Shown piece by piece: positions 44,403 to 56,127 of a stretch of 64,000 bases of DNA; within the stretch, counting starts at the first letter, position 1; the number at the start of each line of letters is the position of its first letter. The translations under genes and the position numbers were made by a program. Source of the stretch: Periconia sp. R9002 (lineage: Eukaryota > Ascomycota > Dothideomycetes > Pleosporales > Periconiaceae); contig JAMAHW010000033.1 of NCBI GenBank assembly GCA_023627715.1, positions 124,001 to 188,000 of the forward strand, given 5' to 3'. The notes under the pieces are model-generated. The model had not been told where the DNA came from. It saw only the letters and a program-made list of their open reading frames with translations, and searched no databases.

Positions 44403-45482
44403 CTACTCCATCTCCACAGGCGGCCCCGGCACAACCCTCACACCCTTCGAGTCAATCTCGACGGGTTCCTCCCTCCCCTCCACCTCCGCCCTCCACTTCC
44501 CGCGCAGAAACCGTTTCAAGACACCATAACTCCCCTCTAGCTCAGCCGTGTTGGGAGGCGGCGAGGGGATTTTTCTTCTTCTTCTGCGGCGGATGATGGC
44601 GAAGACCAAGAGGCTGAGGAGGATGAGGGCACCGAGGACGGAGCCGATGCCGATGCCGGCTTTGGTTGCGGTGGTGAGTTTTGAGTGAGGGGGAGGAGGA
44701 GGAGGAGGAGGAGGTGGTGGTGGTGGGCTGGAAGTGGCTGGTGGGATGGTCGCTGTGGAGGCGGGTGATGCGGACGTGGTGATGGGAATGGAGAAGGAGA
44801 CGAGACCGATTTTTTTGGCGAGAGAGGAGGCATAGGGAGTTGGGAAGAGACTTAGATCTTTTTCCCGCCAGTAAACGGTGAGCGCGGTGCTGATGGCCGT
44901 CGCAGTGGAGACCACGGTCGTGTTTTTCGCGGTTACTATAGACGCAATAGAAGTGATAGTTACGTCCCAAAACGTTTGACCAAGCGAGGAGTAAGCGCAG
45001 ATGCCAGTGAAAGGCGTGCTGATGTCACTATAACAAGATCCTCCTAACGGCGAGAATCCGCTGTTGGGTGGTTTTATTCAGTAGACCGAACAAGATGGAG
45101 CGAAAGACAAGCCTAACCTGGAACAGCATGTTGCTGCCCATAACCTTTCAGTGTCGCTTCTGAATTCTGTGATTTTGCCAATGTACAGCCCACTCGGGCA
45201 GACTCCTGCGCTGTAGGCCCTACCCACACCCGTGAAAGGTCTACATGTGCTGTAATAGTCTGACTTATATACTCGAGCGGAAGTGCCGATTGACAAAAAG
45301 GTATTCGGGAAGTCATCCAGAACCTGTATTTGTGGTGAATCCTTAAGAACGGAAATGCCCCATCTCGTCGAGCATTCTGGAGGGGGTGTAAAGATGGTGG
45401 TGAGGGCCGGCAAATCTCCCACAAAACCCCAGTCTGTTACGTGTGCAGTGAAGACTGCAGTACCTGTACTTGAACTGCTCAT
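44403..45482 (-). CDS. Single-pass membrane glycoprotein-like protein
   Basis: Exons 45482-45118 and 45060-44403 give about 340 residues. The extracellular-type part starts after an ATG at 45482 (MSSSSTGTAVFTAHVTDW) and holds TTIFTPPPEC, an ordered set of cysteines, WAATCC and a TAKNTTVVSTATAIST Ser/Thr stretch. A Pro run of 14 and a clear transmembrane helix (IGSVLGALILLSLLVFAII) follow, then RRRRRRK as stop-transfer and a ~55-residue cytosolic tail. This fits fungal cell-surface proteins with TTxFTPPxxC. The N-terminus is doubtful: no signal peptide follows this ATG, while a hydrophobic MVVLSLAPFFFLLLVLLLL frame opens at 45670, so an upstream exon supplying a signal peptide is likely. Function unknown. 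Confidence 0.7.
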
Positions 45483-47079
45483 ACTGACAATGAGATGTTC
45501 AACGCACACCCACGTAAGAGCTAACAAACACCAAAAAACTTCAGCAAACGATACCACAAAAGTAAAGCTTCAAACACGACCCAAAAAAAAATCTCGGCAA
45601 CCATCCTGCCTTTAAGAAGAAGAAGAACAAGAAGAAGAAAGAAAAAAGGCGCAAGGCTGAGAACCACCATGCTACCCCTTCTCCTTATCCTCGCGTTACA
45701 CAAACTCTGCAGCCACACCATCATCCAGCCAGTCACGCCGCCTTGCCCCCACACACAATCGCCTTCACAACCGTGAGATACGAGACGAATGCGTTTTCAA
45801 TGCACCAGCCAATCTATCGTCTCGTATCAACTCTGGGCAGGACAGGTGCTTCGGCGTGTGCGGCACGATTGAGTGTAGGACATGGGAAATATGCTTGAGT
45901 GTGAGATGGATGAGGGATAACTTCGTGAAGGCGGCGCCTAATGTATGTATTGTGTTAAATATGAAGGGTGAAGAAAGGGTCAAGATGGAAGAGATAGAGA
46001 GATGGCGGTACGCTCTCATAGATGCAGTATGTAGGCGCTGATGTTCTGATCGACGCACCTTCCTATTAAGGCCTATTTTCTGCGCGACTACGTATTTCAA
46101 GATAATAAATTAAGCGACTTAGGACCTGATGTTCGTTCTTTTTCTGAATAGTTGGAATGACATACCAAGCTGAGAGATATTTGTTGGTACAAGTGAGAAT
46201 ATGAAAACCAGTAGTTTCTTCAAACGGGCAGAATATTGCTCTACCCCTTTACTACTCTTCAATACCCAAATCAATATAAGAGGCGATTATCTTCGCGTCT
46301 CCCATGGCAATAAAATGCGACGGCCGATGCGCTTGGAAACATGACGCAAACAATGGCCGTAGAAAGAGCGGTAATGATCCATAAATCCCATAAATCCCAC
46401 TAAGTACAGGCACTTATAATTGGCCACATACAACACGCTTTACAAGGTACAAGAACCGCGTTCATAGGTATATTCGCAAGCATATACGGGCTTATCACAA
46501 GCCTCATCTTTATGTAAGAATGGCGGGGTATATAACGGGCGATAATGTTGCTGCTTCGCTTCCCTCCAGATTCATTTCCGCTAATCTTCTGGATACTTAC
46601 GTATGTATTTGATACTCCTGATCCATAACACGTGGTAAGAATAGTCACACTCTCTCTATCGTTAGATGTTATACCTCAACAACAACTTACATATGTATCT
46701 AAACGCTGGGCAGTCACAAGCAAACCTAGACTAGTACTGGTCCTTCCTATACCACACCATCCAAGTACAGCTACCTAGATATTTTCACAAGCACAAAAGG
46801 TTGCCACACGTTAGTATCAATCTTGCCTTTTTCTTTTTTACTAAATCACTCACGTCCTCCCAGGTCAGCGAGCATCATGTCTAGAGACTTTATCACCATG
46901 TTCGGAAAACCGGAGTCTACAGCACTTCCGGTGCTTCTTCGCACCAAACCCAAGAACCCCGAGTCTAGTGGGGACAGAGACGGTTATTAGGAAATTTGAC
47001 TGCAGAAGAGTTGGAGATGATGAATGGGTACGTTTGTATCACGTGGATGATAATCTTGTATTGCGCGCGCAATGGCTTC
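45483..47079. other. Intergenic with dispersed-repeat copy
   Basis: Upstream of the membrane-protein gene (a signal-peptide exon may lie near 45600-45670) and downstream of Noc4. Apart from repeat copy B it is AT-rich with no recognisable gene; it may include decayed transposon sequence around 46200-46700. Confidence 0.5.
46402..46495 (-). repeat. Dispersed repeat, copy B
   Basis: Counterpart, inverted, of 29502-29594. In one frame both copies read as similar peptides of the form N-x-V-x-x-P-x-K-A-x-C-M-x-P-I-I-S-x-C, so the source may once have been coding. Confidence 0.7.
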
Positions 47080-48849
47080 TTACGCGCTTCCCGAACTACA
47101 ATCTACCACCTGAGTGAAAAGCTGGCCCAGCGGGTTCAATCCTTCTTCTGCCGTGAATATGTGTTTGGGTATTTCGAATTCTACTTCGGGATCTTTCTTT
47201 AGATCTCGGTCTAGTTCAACGTCGAGGAGCTATAGAAACGTTAGTTTGAGTCCGTGAGCATGCATGAGAGGTACACGTACAGCTGTGTAGGAGTGATCCA
47301 AAAAGTCTTCTAGGTTGTACGAGCGCTTTGTAAACTGCTCGGAGATGATTTTGGCCAGTGTGGCCACGTTGGGGTGATAGTGGGATTGCAGCGATTCAAG
47401 CTCCCAGACGCTGCTCTCGATTGCGTTTGTGAGAAGAGGGTCCTGTTCATCCATGTCGAAAGGGTCATCCATGCCCTCCTCTTCGAGCTCTTTTTGCCAT
47501 TCTGGATCCCGCACTTCACGATGCATCATGAAGGTACACGCAGGATGCCGTTGGAACATGTTGTATACCCAAGGAATCACGATAACGACACCCGCAGGCG
47601 GTGCATGCAGCGCTAATCGCGAAAGACGCTTGATGAAACTCGCTACCAGAGTCGCCGGTAAATGTGTTGACGACATAAAAGTGTCTAGGAGCCGGAAGAA
47701 ACGTGATCGATGTTTTGAGTACAGGATACCTTCGTCTAGTAACGAATACAGCTTTTGGTAAAAGGAAGGGTAGTCAAGGTTTTTCTCTACGATCAAGTAA
47801 TAGAGACCTGAAAGTGCCAGAAGAGATGTAGAACCACCGACATTACAAGAGTCGGTCAAAAAGTCCATGAGCATTTCTGGCTGTGGGAACCATGGCGCAA
47901 TTTGGTGGGAAAATACGTTCAGCATCGCTTTTCGTTGCTCCTTTGTGACACCCGACCGCAGCGTCGATAGCCACGATTCTTGAGCTTGTGACTTGTAGAC
48001 ACCTAAGGATGGAACAGGGGGTTTGCCTTGTGGCTCTGTGTACAAGTTCTGGATATCATCTTTTGACATTGGGACTTTGTCAAGTGAGATGAGTAAGGCG
48101 AAGGAATTTGCTGACGCTTTTTGCTTTGCGGGTAAAGACAGATCTGAGGCGAGGAGTGATCTGCTTGAGTTAGTAAATCAAAAGTGCAATGTAATGGGCA
48201 ACTCGTACTGGATGATCTTGAATGTATAGTATCGTAAGTCGTCATACATGCCAAAATACTTCTCGGAGAACTCGTCGCGCAATCCCTCTTCGTCGCTCAA
48301 CAGTATCTTTTCGACCAACTTTGTGAGAGCAGTGTTTTTCCAGCTGTAGTTTTGCTGCTTCGAGTCTTCCTTGATCGTGCGCATCAGGAGCGTCAAGGCG
48401 GTAGACTGCTTCCGCACGTCTTTACTTGCAAGGAAATAGTCCAACAAAGTGTCCTTGTATTCACGGTATCTTTCTTTGACCCAGTTTACAACAAGCACCT
48501 CTGGCTGTGCCATTCCCTTGCTCTTGACCATGTCACCGCTCGCCAATAGACGAGTAAAGACCCGGCACAGGGCGACTGCGGCGAGAATCGCGATTTCGTC
48601 TTCCGAGGCATCATCTTTGGCCAATTGAATCAACTTGGCGATGTTGTTGTAGTTTTTGCGAGACTCGATAATTTGGGCTTCTAGGTGTAGAATCTCGGTC
48701 TGAGGATCATCTCCGTCGCCGTCACTTTCGTCGCTGGTTGAGGGCTGCCGTCGAGGTTTCGATTTGGATCTGGATTCGCGCCGCTCCGACTTATCCACGA
48801 CCCTTTTCCTCTTCACACCTGCTACCGCGGGGGACTTGGCTCCGGACAT
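47080..48849 (-). CDS. noc4: Nucleolar complex protein Noc4
   Basis: A 556-residue protein from exons 48849-48209, 48160-47281 and 47229-47080. The N-terminus is basic and nuclear-type (GVKRKRVVDKSERRESRSKSK). The rest is helical and includes the CBF/MAK21 domain at ~residues 290-470: LGVYKSQAQESWLS, LTDSCNVGGSTSLLALSGLYYLI, DYPSFYQKLYSLLDE, SRFFRLLDTFMSSTHLPATLVASFIKRLSRLALHAPP. The C-terminus carries YNLEDFLDHSY and EVEFEIPKHIF. Noc4 pairs with Nop14 in 40S ribosomal subunit assembly in the nucleolus. The last 50-codon exon is only recovered by splicing at 47280/47230. It is divergent from ATP4 with 213 bp between start codons. Confidence 0.95.
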
Positions 48850-49062
48850 ATTCAGAGCCTGTCGATTTCAGTATTACCGAAAAGTTGGGAATCGTGTTGT
48901 CGCAAGTTGGTTCATGCATCCGCCCCAGAAGGAAAAAAAGTTACGCTTGGCACATGGCGGATGGATTGGGACTAGCGCAATTTGTTCTGTCAAGTCCTGA
49001 AAGAGCTCTCCAACACCTCACGCCGACGGCACCTCAATACTCCCCACTCTTCATCTCCAGCC

Positions 49063-50009
49063 ATGGCCTCTCGTCTCGCAAGGAGCGCGGTCGGTACGTC
49101 CATGCCCGTAGATGAAATTTTGATGCCATTGGCCCCTATACTGACGCTTCACCCCCAGGCGCCGCCCGTCTCCGCCCAACCCTCCCTCTCCGCGCTTTCC
49201 CTTCCATCGCAGCACAAGTCACCCCGGCCCGCTACAACTCCAATGTGCCCCAGGAAGACCCCAAGAAGAAGGCCCAGTCGCTCCTTGATGCCATTCCCAT
49301 TCCCGGCAACAGCCCCATCACCAAGGCCGCTGTCCTCTCCGCTGGAACCGGTCTCAGCATTGCTGCCATCAGCAACGAGCTCTACGTCGTCAACGAGGAA
49401 TCCATTGTCGCCTTGAGCTTGTTGACCATCTTCTGGGCTGTCGCTCACTACGCCGGTCCTGCCTGGTCCAGCTATGCCCAACAGCAGATTGACAAGATCT
49501 CCGGCATCTTGAACGCCGCCCGCGCCGACCACACCTCCGCTGTGAAGGAGCGCATCAACAACGTCCAGGATCTCGGCAGCGTCGTCGATGTCACCAAGAC
49601 CCTGTTCGAGGTTTCAAAGGTACTTTATACCCTCTGAAGAGATGGAATGCGATAGGATGGGATGGAAATAGATATCCGCTGGTCCGATCGCGATGGAAAC
49701 TGACAGCGTGCAGGAAACCGCCCAGCTTGAGGCTCAGGCCTACGAGCTCGAGCAGAAGACGGCCATTGCCGCCGAGGCCAGGAACGTTCTCGACTCCTGG
49801 GTCCGTTACGAGGGCCAGGTCAAGCAGAGGCAGCAGCGTGAGCTCGCAGAGAGCATCATCGCCAAAATTGAGAAGGAGCTCGACAACCCCAAGGTCCTCA
49901 AGCAGATTCTCGACCAGAGCGTCACCGATGTGGAGAGTGAGTGTTTTGCCCACTGAAATCACGTATATACCACTAACAAATCAAAGGGATTGTATCGCAG
50001 AAGGCATAA
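49063..50009 (+). CDS. atp4: Mitochondrial ATP synthase subunit 4 (b)
   Basis: A 245-residue protein from four exons: 49063-49093, 49159-49619, 49714-49936 and 49987-50009. The N-terminus is a mitochondrial presequence (MASRLARSAVGAARLRPTLPLRAF) ending near ARYNSN. VPQEDPKKKAQSLLDAIPIPGN follows, then two membrane segments (LSAGTGLSIAAIS, IVALSLLTIFWAVAHYA) and a long charged helix forming the peripheral stalk. The last exon encodes only RIVSQKA. Subunit 4 holds the catalytic head fixed relative to the membrane rotor. It shares its promoter with Noc4. Confidence 0.95.
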
Positions 50010-50220
50010 GCGACCGGCATACACCTTTTTCCTTTCCTGTCGACAAGTCAACCCCCATGTTACATAAACTTGTGCAATAGTCAATCTAGGTGGATAGATT
50101 ACCCCAGAACCAATTTCATTTTTGAATCAAAATATTATCACATCACTTTCATCTCGCAGACAGGCGAGGAAATCAAAAAGGAAAAATAAACTGTGATTAA
50201 CTACGACACGTTCCCAATGA

Positions 50221-51791
50221 CTACTCAGACTGATACCTGCTATCGACGGGTTTTCTTCCGTTTCGATAACTCCATAGTCTTGAGAAATCCTTCACAGTCA
50301 AACCAACGGGAGTCCCCCCACCAGCGTTCTCATCATTTAGCAGTGTTTCCACAAACGTCTTTTTCGTGTCATGGTTCGCACTACGATCTCCCGGGAACTC
50401 GACGTCCATGTTCATGAATTCGTTGTCTTCCAACACGCGCAAATTCTTGTCCAGCGGGAACATTCGCATGAGGTAATGCTGGTTCACTGCTACGATTAGC
50501 AGGTTGTCACACGAGAAAGCAATTCTCTGATAGCAGATGAAACCTACAAAGGTGACCGGATCCAGGTTGAATGAAGATACGCCCCATGTACCTGTTCTTC
50601 AGACGTGAGAACGTGATAGCCCCCCACCGCGCCACGAATTCTCCATCGTGCACATAGTGCTCAATGTGGCGTACAGCGTAGGCATGAGTGGAGTTCTTGC
50701 TAACGGATGAAGAGGAAGAGGGTCCGCTGTTGGAATCGCGGAGAGGGTTGTTGAAGTGATTTGCTGCGGAGCCGAAGGTGAAGATTTCCAGTTTGTGGAT
50801 GATGTCGTGAGGTACTATCGAAATATGAGCTGTACGATTCCACCACGGAAAAACAAAGATGAACATATGGGGGCAAACTTACACTCTCCCAACAACCAAT
50901 CGAGTATCAAACTTCCCTCAATGCCCCCCTGGCTGTGCAGGATCAAAATGAGCTTGGAGTATTGCGGATCCAGCAACTTCTCTCGAATGACGGCATACGA
51001 GCGGCGGATATCGGTCGTGGCATAACAGAAGTTGCGCTCGACGATACACTGGATAAGGTCGAAAAGTATGCCGTATGTCCGGTTGTGTACGCCAATGATC
51101 GGGCGGCGGAAAGTGTAGGAGAGACGGTCGAGGTTGGATTGCATCCAGTGATGTCTATTCCAAGTGTCAGTCACTGTCACCCAATTCTCATCCACTTCTC
51201 TCCCCCAGCTTCCTTCTCCGCAACTCCCTCCATCCAACCAAACCATTTGCGTTAATAGAAACAAATAACTTACCCAATCGAAACCCCATTCAAATACACC
51301 CAACACTCGCCCGCCGTATCTCTAACCTCACTTTCCTCCAATTTAACCTGACTCTTCAACCCCACATCCACCGTCCCATTCAACGCCGTACTCACATCCC
51401 ACACCACGACCCCCACCACCGCCACATAAATTGCCCCTATCCAAAGCGGCACAAACACCAGCACCGGCAAACTCACCAAAAACCCCGTCTCGACCACCAA
51501 CAGGATGAAGTGGAGCACGAGCGCGAGGATGTTTGCGGCAGAAGGGTACAATTCGTCGAGCGGTGTTGGATGCGCACTACGCACGGGGTTCATGATGCCC
51601 GGGACGGACCAGGCGTTTTGGAGGAAGAGGCGGATGTCCGAGGCGCAGAGGGCGAGGGGGGATCCGGTGTACGGGATTGGTTTGGAGTCGGAGGATGGTG
51701 GGGAGTCTTCTGAGGAGGATGAGGAATTTTTGGGGGCGAGGGGGAGTTGGGAGGGGATGAAGGTTGGTTTTGGCATCTTTGGGGGGCCCAT
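50221..51791 (-). CDS. Alpha/beta-hydrolase-like fungal membrane protein
   Basis: A 438-residue protein from exons 51791-51274, 51154-50883, 50814-50592 and 50524-50221. After a Pro/Ser-rich N-terminus come two hydrophobic helices (~residues 85-135, LALVLHFILLVVETGFLV and VLVFVPLWIGAIYVAVVGVV). The soluble part has a GVHNRTYGILFDLIQC block and LILILHSQGGIEGSLILDWLL, where HSQGG resembles the G-x-S-x-G elbow of serine hydrolases with the first Gly replaced by Leu. IFTFGSAANHFNNP follows, a likely later strand, and HIEHYVHDGEFVARWG, a candidate catalytic Asp/His region. A conserved fungal family of unknown function; lipase activity is inferred only. Confidence 0.8.
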
Positions 51792-53419
51792 TGGTTGGTC
51801 GTGTTTTTCTCCTTTTTTTTTTGGATGGGGTGCGGGATTGTTGTAGGAGGTTGGCGGTAGGTGTGCGGTGGATGGAGATGGAGAAGAACACTGGGTATCG
51901 TAGGTAATAATGAAAGTGAGTGGTAGAAGGACGGAGTAAGGATATAAGGATGTTGTCGGTGGCGATGGGTGAGGGGTGGAGGTGTAGGTCTATGGTGGTT
52001 GGAAGGCTGCTTGTATGATGTACTGCTAGAGAAGGAAGGAAATAGTCATGGACAAGACCGCTCCTACTTCTTCTATACAATATCCTTTCTCTTGTGGTCT
52101 CCTTCGTCGCGTAGTCTCTCTCACTCCTTCACTTTTAAAAACTTGGTATGGATCGAGTAGTCCTTTCCTTGTTTCTTCGTTTTTATACTTTGCTTTTTCC
52201 GCGCATGAAGGACTGAGCAATCGAAGGGTTGGATGGGAGGCTATTCATATGTACGTACCTAACAACATATATCTGATCATACACGTATCGTGTGCGCGCG
52301 AATACCTAGGTATAAATTTAAAATCGAAAAAGAAAGAAATAAAATACCCAAGAGCGAGGGGGAAAAGATATAAATCATGTACGCTCAAGGCAGTAACATA
52401 CCCTCAGCTCCGCATCATCTCCCCCATACCCAATCCGTGGAGTCGATCAAGAAGGCAACCTGTGTTCCCCCCGTATTCGTATGTGCTCGTGTGCCTTTTG
52501 CCTCGTGTTGTGCTAGCCTGACTACCTCTGTACGTCCATTTCTGTCTCTCTCGTCCCGGAAGGTTGAAAGAGAGATAAAATGGGTGTGCAGAGCGGCGTG
52601 TGACTAAATACGTCGCATGCGTAGCTGGAATTCTTGTTGGCGATGGTTCTTGGTCTAATGTCAAGGCGAGAGGTCCGCTGTGTTTAGCTAACTACTTACT
52701 AGCTGAACTTGATAGATGGTGGCGTTCTTGGATTATCTCCTTGGTTTTTGGGCAAAATTAGGGACATACGTAACATAGAGGATACACGCCATGACGCGCG
52801 CGGTACAGAGAAGGTACCACTTTGGGAGATAGTTTGTGTACACGATTCAGTCATGTGGAGCTGGGAGAACATCACCACCTCTTTTCTTTACCCGACCCCC
52901 GATCACAAAACGAAGGTGATTGCAAAACGAGACGTACATCATGCTGCTCCGATCAATCACAAAAGTTGTTCGTGTGCGCCATGACGATGCGAGCGTGTGC
53001 CCAGGTCGACATTCTTTGGCTACGCGTATAGTATGTTTTTTGTCAAATGACGATTGTCTATGACTATCGCATTTTAAACAATGCTGGGGAAGGTTCTTGA
53101 TCGGGATGGAAAGTGGCATGTGGTCGTTTGGTGTGTGGTGTTTGGATTTTGGAGTTTGGAGGGGTCAGATGTGGCGTGTAGATTGATCATGCGGGCAGGT
53201 AACGACACGAGCGCTGGAAAGGTGGATGCGGAGACATTAACGATTTTGCTGTAAAAGTTGCTTTATGAGTAACATGCTATGCGACATCCGAATTCCCATT
53301 TACAAATATGATACAAACCGGATATATACTGTACATGACGCGACGCTGGGATTCCTGGGGTGATGAATGAATGCCCATGCTTCCCAGGCTCCTCGACCGT
53401 TTTACATTGCGCCTGATGC
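51792..53419. other. Intergenic, no gene seen
   Basis: 1.6 kb holding the promoter of the hydrolase-like gene and the 3' flank of the bL21m gene. One perfect TACCTAGGTA palindrome sits at 52303-52312. No convincing coding region. Confidence 0.5.
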
Positions 53420-54157
53420 TCAAGATGCCCCATTTACCAACTTCTCGTATTCCTCTAGGCTCTTGACTTCCAACTCGCTGATCTTGAGCACCGTGTATTT
53501 GTGTTTACTCCTCACGTGCTTCACGTGTCGTTGTCTCCTCTTGGTCTTCTCCTCGACCCTCATCGGCTCACTCTCAACACCCACAACACGCGCCCTGCAG
53601 GTGAATAATCTCTCATCCAGATAGAACACCTTCTTTCCATGGTCTGCAGTGCCCTTGATAACTTCCGGCGCCTTGAGAGTGTAATCGCGGGATCCAATGT
53701 GGGTCGCACGGGTCAAGCGCAATACGTCCCCCGGCTTAACATCGGGCATGAGGAAGGGAAGGCGGAGAGTATCACCGGCGGTGAGAAGGTATGGGTGGCC
53801 ATGAATATGAATAGAAGCGTAGTGGTTTGGTTGCGAATGGAGATAGGGAAGGAGTTGCCTTATGGAAGGGGTGAGATATTGCGAGACGATGTCTTCTCGA
53901 GAGTTGGGGGCGGGTTTGGATGCCGTGGACTGGGGCGCTGGAGCTGAATCTGGCAATGAAGGCGTTGCGTTCACCTTGTCTTTGATAGCTTGGGAGATAT
54001 GGTGGGAGGACTGGATCAATGGGTCTGGCACGTTGCCGGTTTCGAGGTTGTGGGATACGGTGGTTATCGGGGCGCGGAAGGGGAGTCGAAAGGATGAAGA
54101 GACTGTGACATGGGTATCGAGCAGCGATCGCCGTATCGTGCGGGCGAAGAGAGCCAT
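53420..54157 (-). CDS. mrpl49: Mitochondrial ribosomal protein bL21m
   Basis: An intronless 245-residue protein. The N-terminal ~35 residues are basic and hydroxylated (MALFARTIRRSLLDTHVTVSSSFR), a mitochondrial presequence. The bL21 fold occupies the C-terminal ~145 residues: YASIHIHGHPYLLTAGDTLRLP, LTRATHIGS, the acidic/basic VEEKTKRRQRHVKHVRSKHKYTVLKISEL and a short tail. The KHKYTVLKI block is characteristic of L21. The protein binds 23S-type rRNA of the mitochondrial large subunit. Its promoter is shared with NSA2, pairing a mitoribosomal protein with a cytosolic ribosome-assembly factor. Confidence 0.92.
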   Translation of the reverse strand: MALFARTIRRSLLDTHVTVSSSFRLPFRAPITTVSHNLETGNVPDPLIQSSHHISQAIKDKVNATPSLPDSAPAPQSTASKPAPNSREDIVSQYLTPSIRQLLPYLHSQPNHYASIHIHGHPYLLTAGDTLRLPFLMPDVKPGDVLRLTRATHIGSRDYTLKAPEVIKGTADHGKKVFYLDERLFTCRARVVGVESEPMRVEEKTKRRQRHVKHVRSKHKYTVLKISELEVKSLEEYEKLVNGAS

Positions 54158-54436
54158 GGTGGATGGTGCAATGGCGTATCGTTCTTTTTCGCGATGCCTT
54201 TTCTCTGGATTCTAATTCTACGGGGCGGAAGAGGAAGTTTGGCCGCAGTGCGCAGGGATCATACCTGACTAAGCACGCTCGAAATCTTGGCGGGGCCGCC
54301 GCCGCCGGAATTTTAGATTCTACAATTATTGTCTCGCCGCCAACTCTCTACCACCACCCTCGATCTCGAATTAACATTGATACAAGCACACCGATCAATT
54401 ACGAAGAAGAACACACTTTTGATATTGATACCAGCT
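54158..54436. promoter_or_regulatory. Divergent promoter of bL21m and NSA2 genes
   Basis: 279 bp between start codons. No TATA box stands out. A shared regulatory region is inferred from the divergent layout. Confidence 0.4.
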
Positions 54437-55705
54437 ATGCCGCAGAACGAATATAGTATGTTGCGCTCAACCTCCATTTTTCACAGTCTGCTAATTTTAC
54501 TAGTCGAACGCTTCCAAAAACAACATGGAAAACGGTTAGTCTTATAAAATCCAAATATCAGCTGTTGCTAAATAGTATGATAGCCTCGATTTCGACGAAC
54601 GTAAGCGCAAGCGCGAGGCGCGTGAAGGCCATGCCGCATCCAAACGGGCTCAAAACTTGCGAGGCCTGCGCGCAAAACTTTACGCCGAGAGCCGCAGGAA
54701 AGAAAAGATTCAGATGAAGAAGAAGATTCGGGCACACGAAGAGAGGAATGTAAAGTCTAAGGAACCTGCCGAGCCTGCTACTGAAGCGCTGCCACAATAC
54801 TTGTTGGACCGATCAAATGAGAAGAACGCGAAAGCGTTGAGCAGCGCTATCAAAGCAAAACGGAATGAGAAGTCGGCGCGATTCAGTGTTCCACTTCCGA
54901 AAGTAAAGGGGATTTCGGAAGAGGAGGCATTTTCTGTTGTCAAGACTGGAAAGAAGACACATAAGAAGTCGTGGAAGGTACGTTTCATACTTACTCGGAC
55001 CTATGCTTTGTTCAGTAGGGCTTCACTGACACTCAGAACCAGAGAATGATTAGCAAACCAACTTTCGTAGGTGAGGGATTGTAGGTTGGATCCATTCCTC
55101 CGTAAAGGCACTTTGATACTGATTTTATTACAGTACTCGAAGACCCGTAAAATTTGAGAGGTATGTATTATTCTTACGAAATTTCGACTTCGCGCTGTCA
55201 AGTGCCTGCCAAGCCAGCAAGAACGGACAAAATCCTTGGAACATTGCGCCGGGCGCAGTGAACCGTATAGATGACTTCACTTATCCAATCAACCAAACCA
55301 ACATATTCATACTAACTTTAAACTAGATTCATACGCCCAATGGGTCTGCGGTACAAAAAAGGTGAGACAATTGAAGAATAACACTGAAATATCTATCTAA
55401 TTAACCCAAAGCCAATGTCACACACCCTGAGCTTGGTGTCACGGTACAACTTCCGATAATCAGCGTTAAGAAGAACCCACAAAACCCTCTGTTCACCCAA
55501 CTCGGTGTCCTAACCAAGGGCACAATTCTTGAAGTGAACGTGAGCGACCTCGGCCTTGTGACGGCGGGTGGCAAGGTCGTTTGGGGACGGTATGCGCAAG
55601 TAACTAGTGAGTATAGCTTATTTTCCAATACGATGAGCGGCCGACTGACAAGACATAGACAACCCCGAGAATGACGGCTGCCTCAACGCTGTTTTGCTTG
55701 TTTAA
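54437..55705 (+). CDS. nsa2: 60S ribosome biogenesis factor Nsa2
   Basis: A 261-residue protein, the usual length, from eight exons: 54437-54455, 54504-54534, 54584-54977, 55043-55080, 55134-55160, 55327-55361, 55412-55606 and 55659-55705. This is the most intron-rich gene in the window. The start [19 protein letters not shown] is the conserved Nsa2 N-terminus. A basic stretch [18 protein letters not shown] follows, then [24 protein letters not shown] and the S8e-like C-terminal fold ending [17 protein letters not shown]. Nsa2 joins pre-60S particles and is needed for 27S pre-rRNA processing. The join before RMISKPTF could be two codons upstream (adding NQ). Confidence 0.95.
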
Positions 55706-56127
55706 TCAAGGCTAGGTACTGGGAACTTGCATGTGATTATGGCGTTGGGGGATATCAATATGGAAGAGGCGTTTCAGGAATCGGTGAAACAGATGGGTAA
55801 AAACGAGGGGTGGAGAGATGTCACATCAATGCAGATACAACAGCATGAAAATTCAAGTAGATGATCACCATTTTACTCCAGCACTGTGATTGTCACCGAG
55901 GTGCATTTGTTTAACTGACTACATAGAGGCTATGTACCTTGCGAGGAGCGTGCTGCCTTGTAGACCGAATTACATAACACCATCATGATGCCATTCATAT
56001 CCTCTTTTTCTGGGTGAATGGAGTTTAGGCTACTGACGCCAGGTTTGCTATCGCGGAGTGCTGATCAAGAGTCCGCAGGGGCGAGTCAAGGGTGGGGGCT
56101 CAGAGGGTAAGTGACTGATAGACATAT
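55706..56127. other. Convergent 3' region
   Basis: 422 bp between NSA2 and CSN4 3' ends, without visible genes. Confidence 0.5.
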
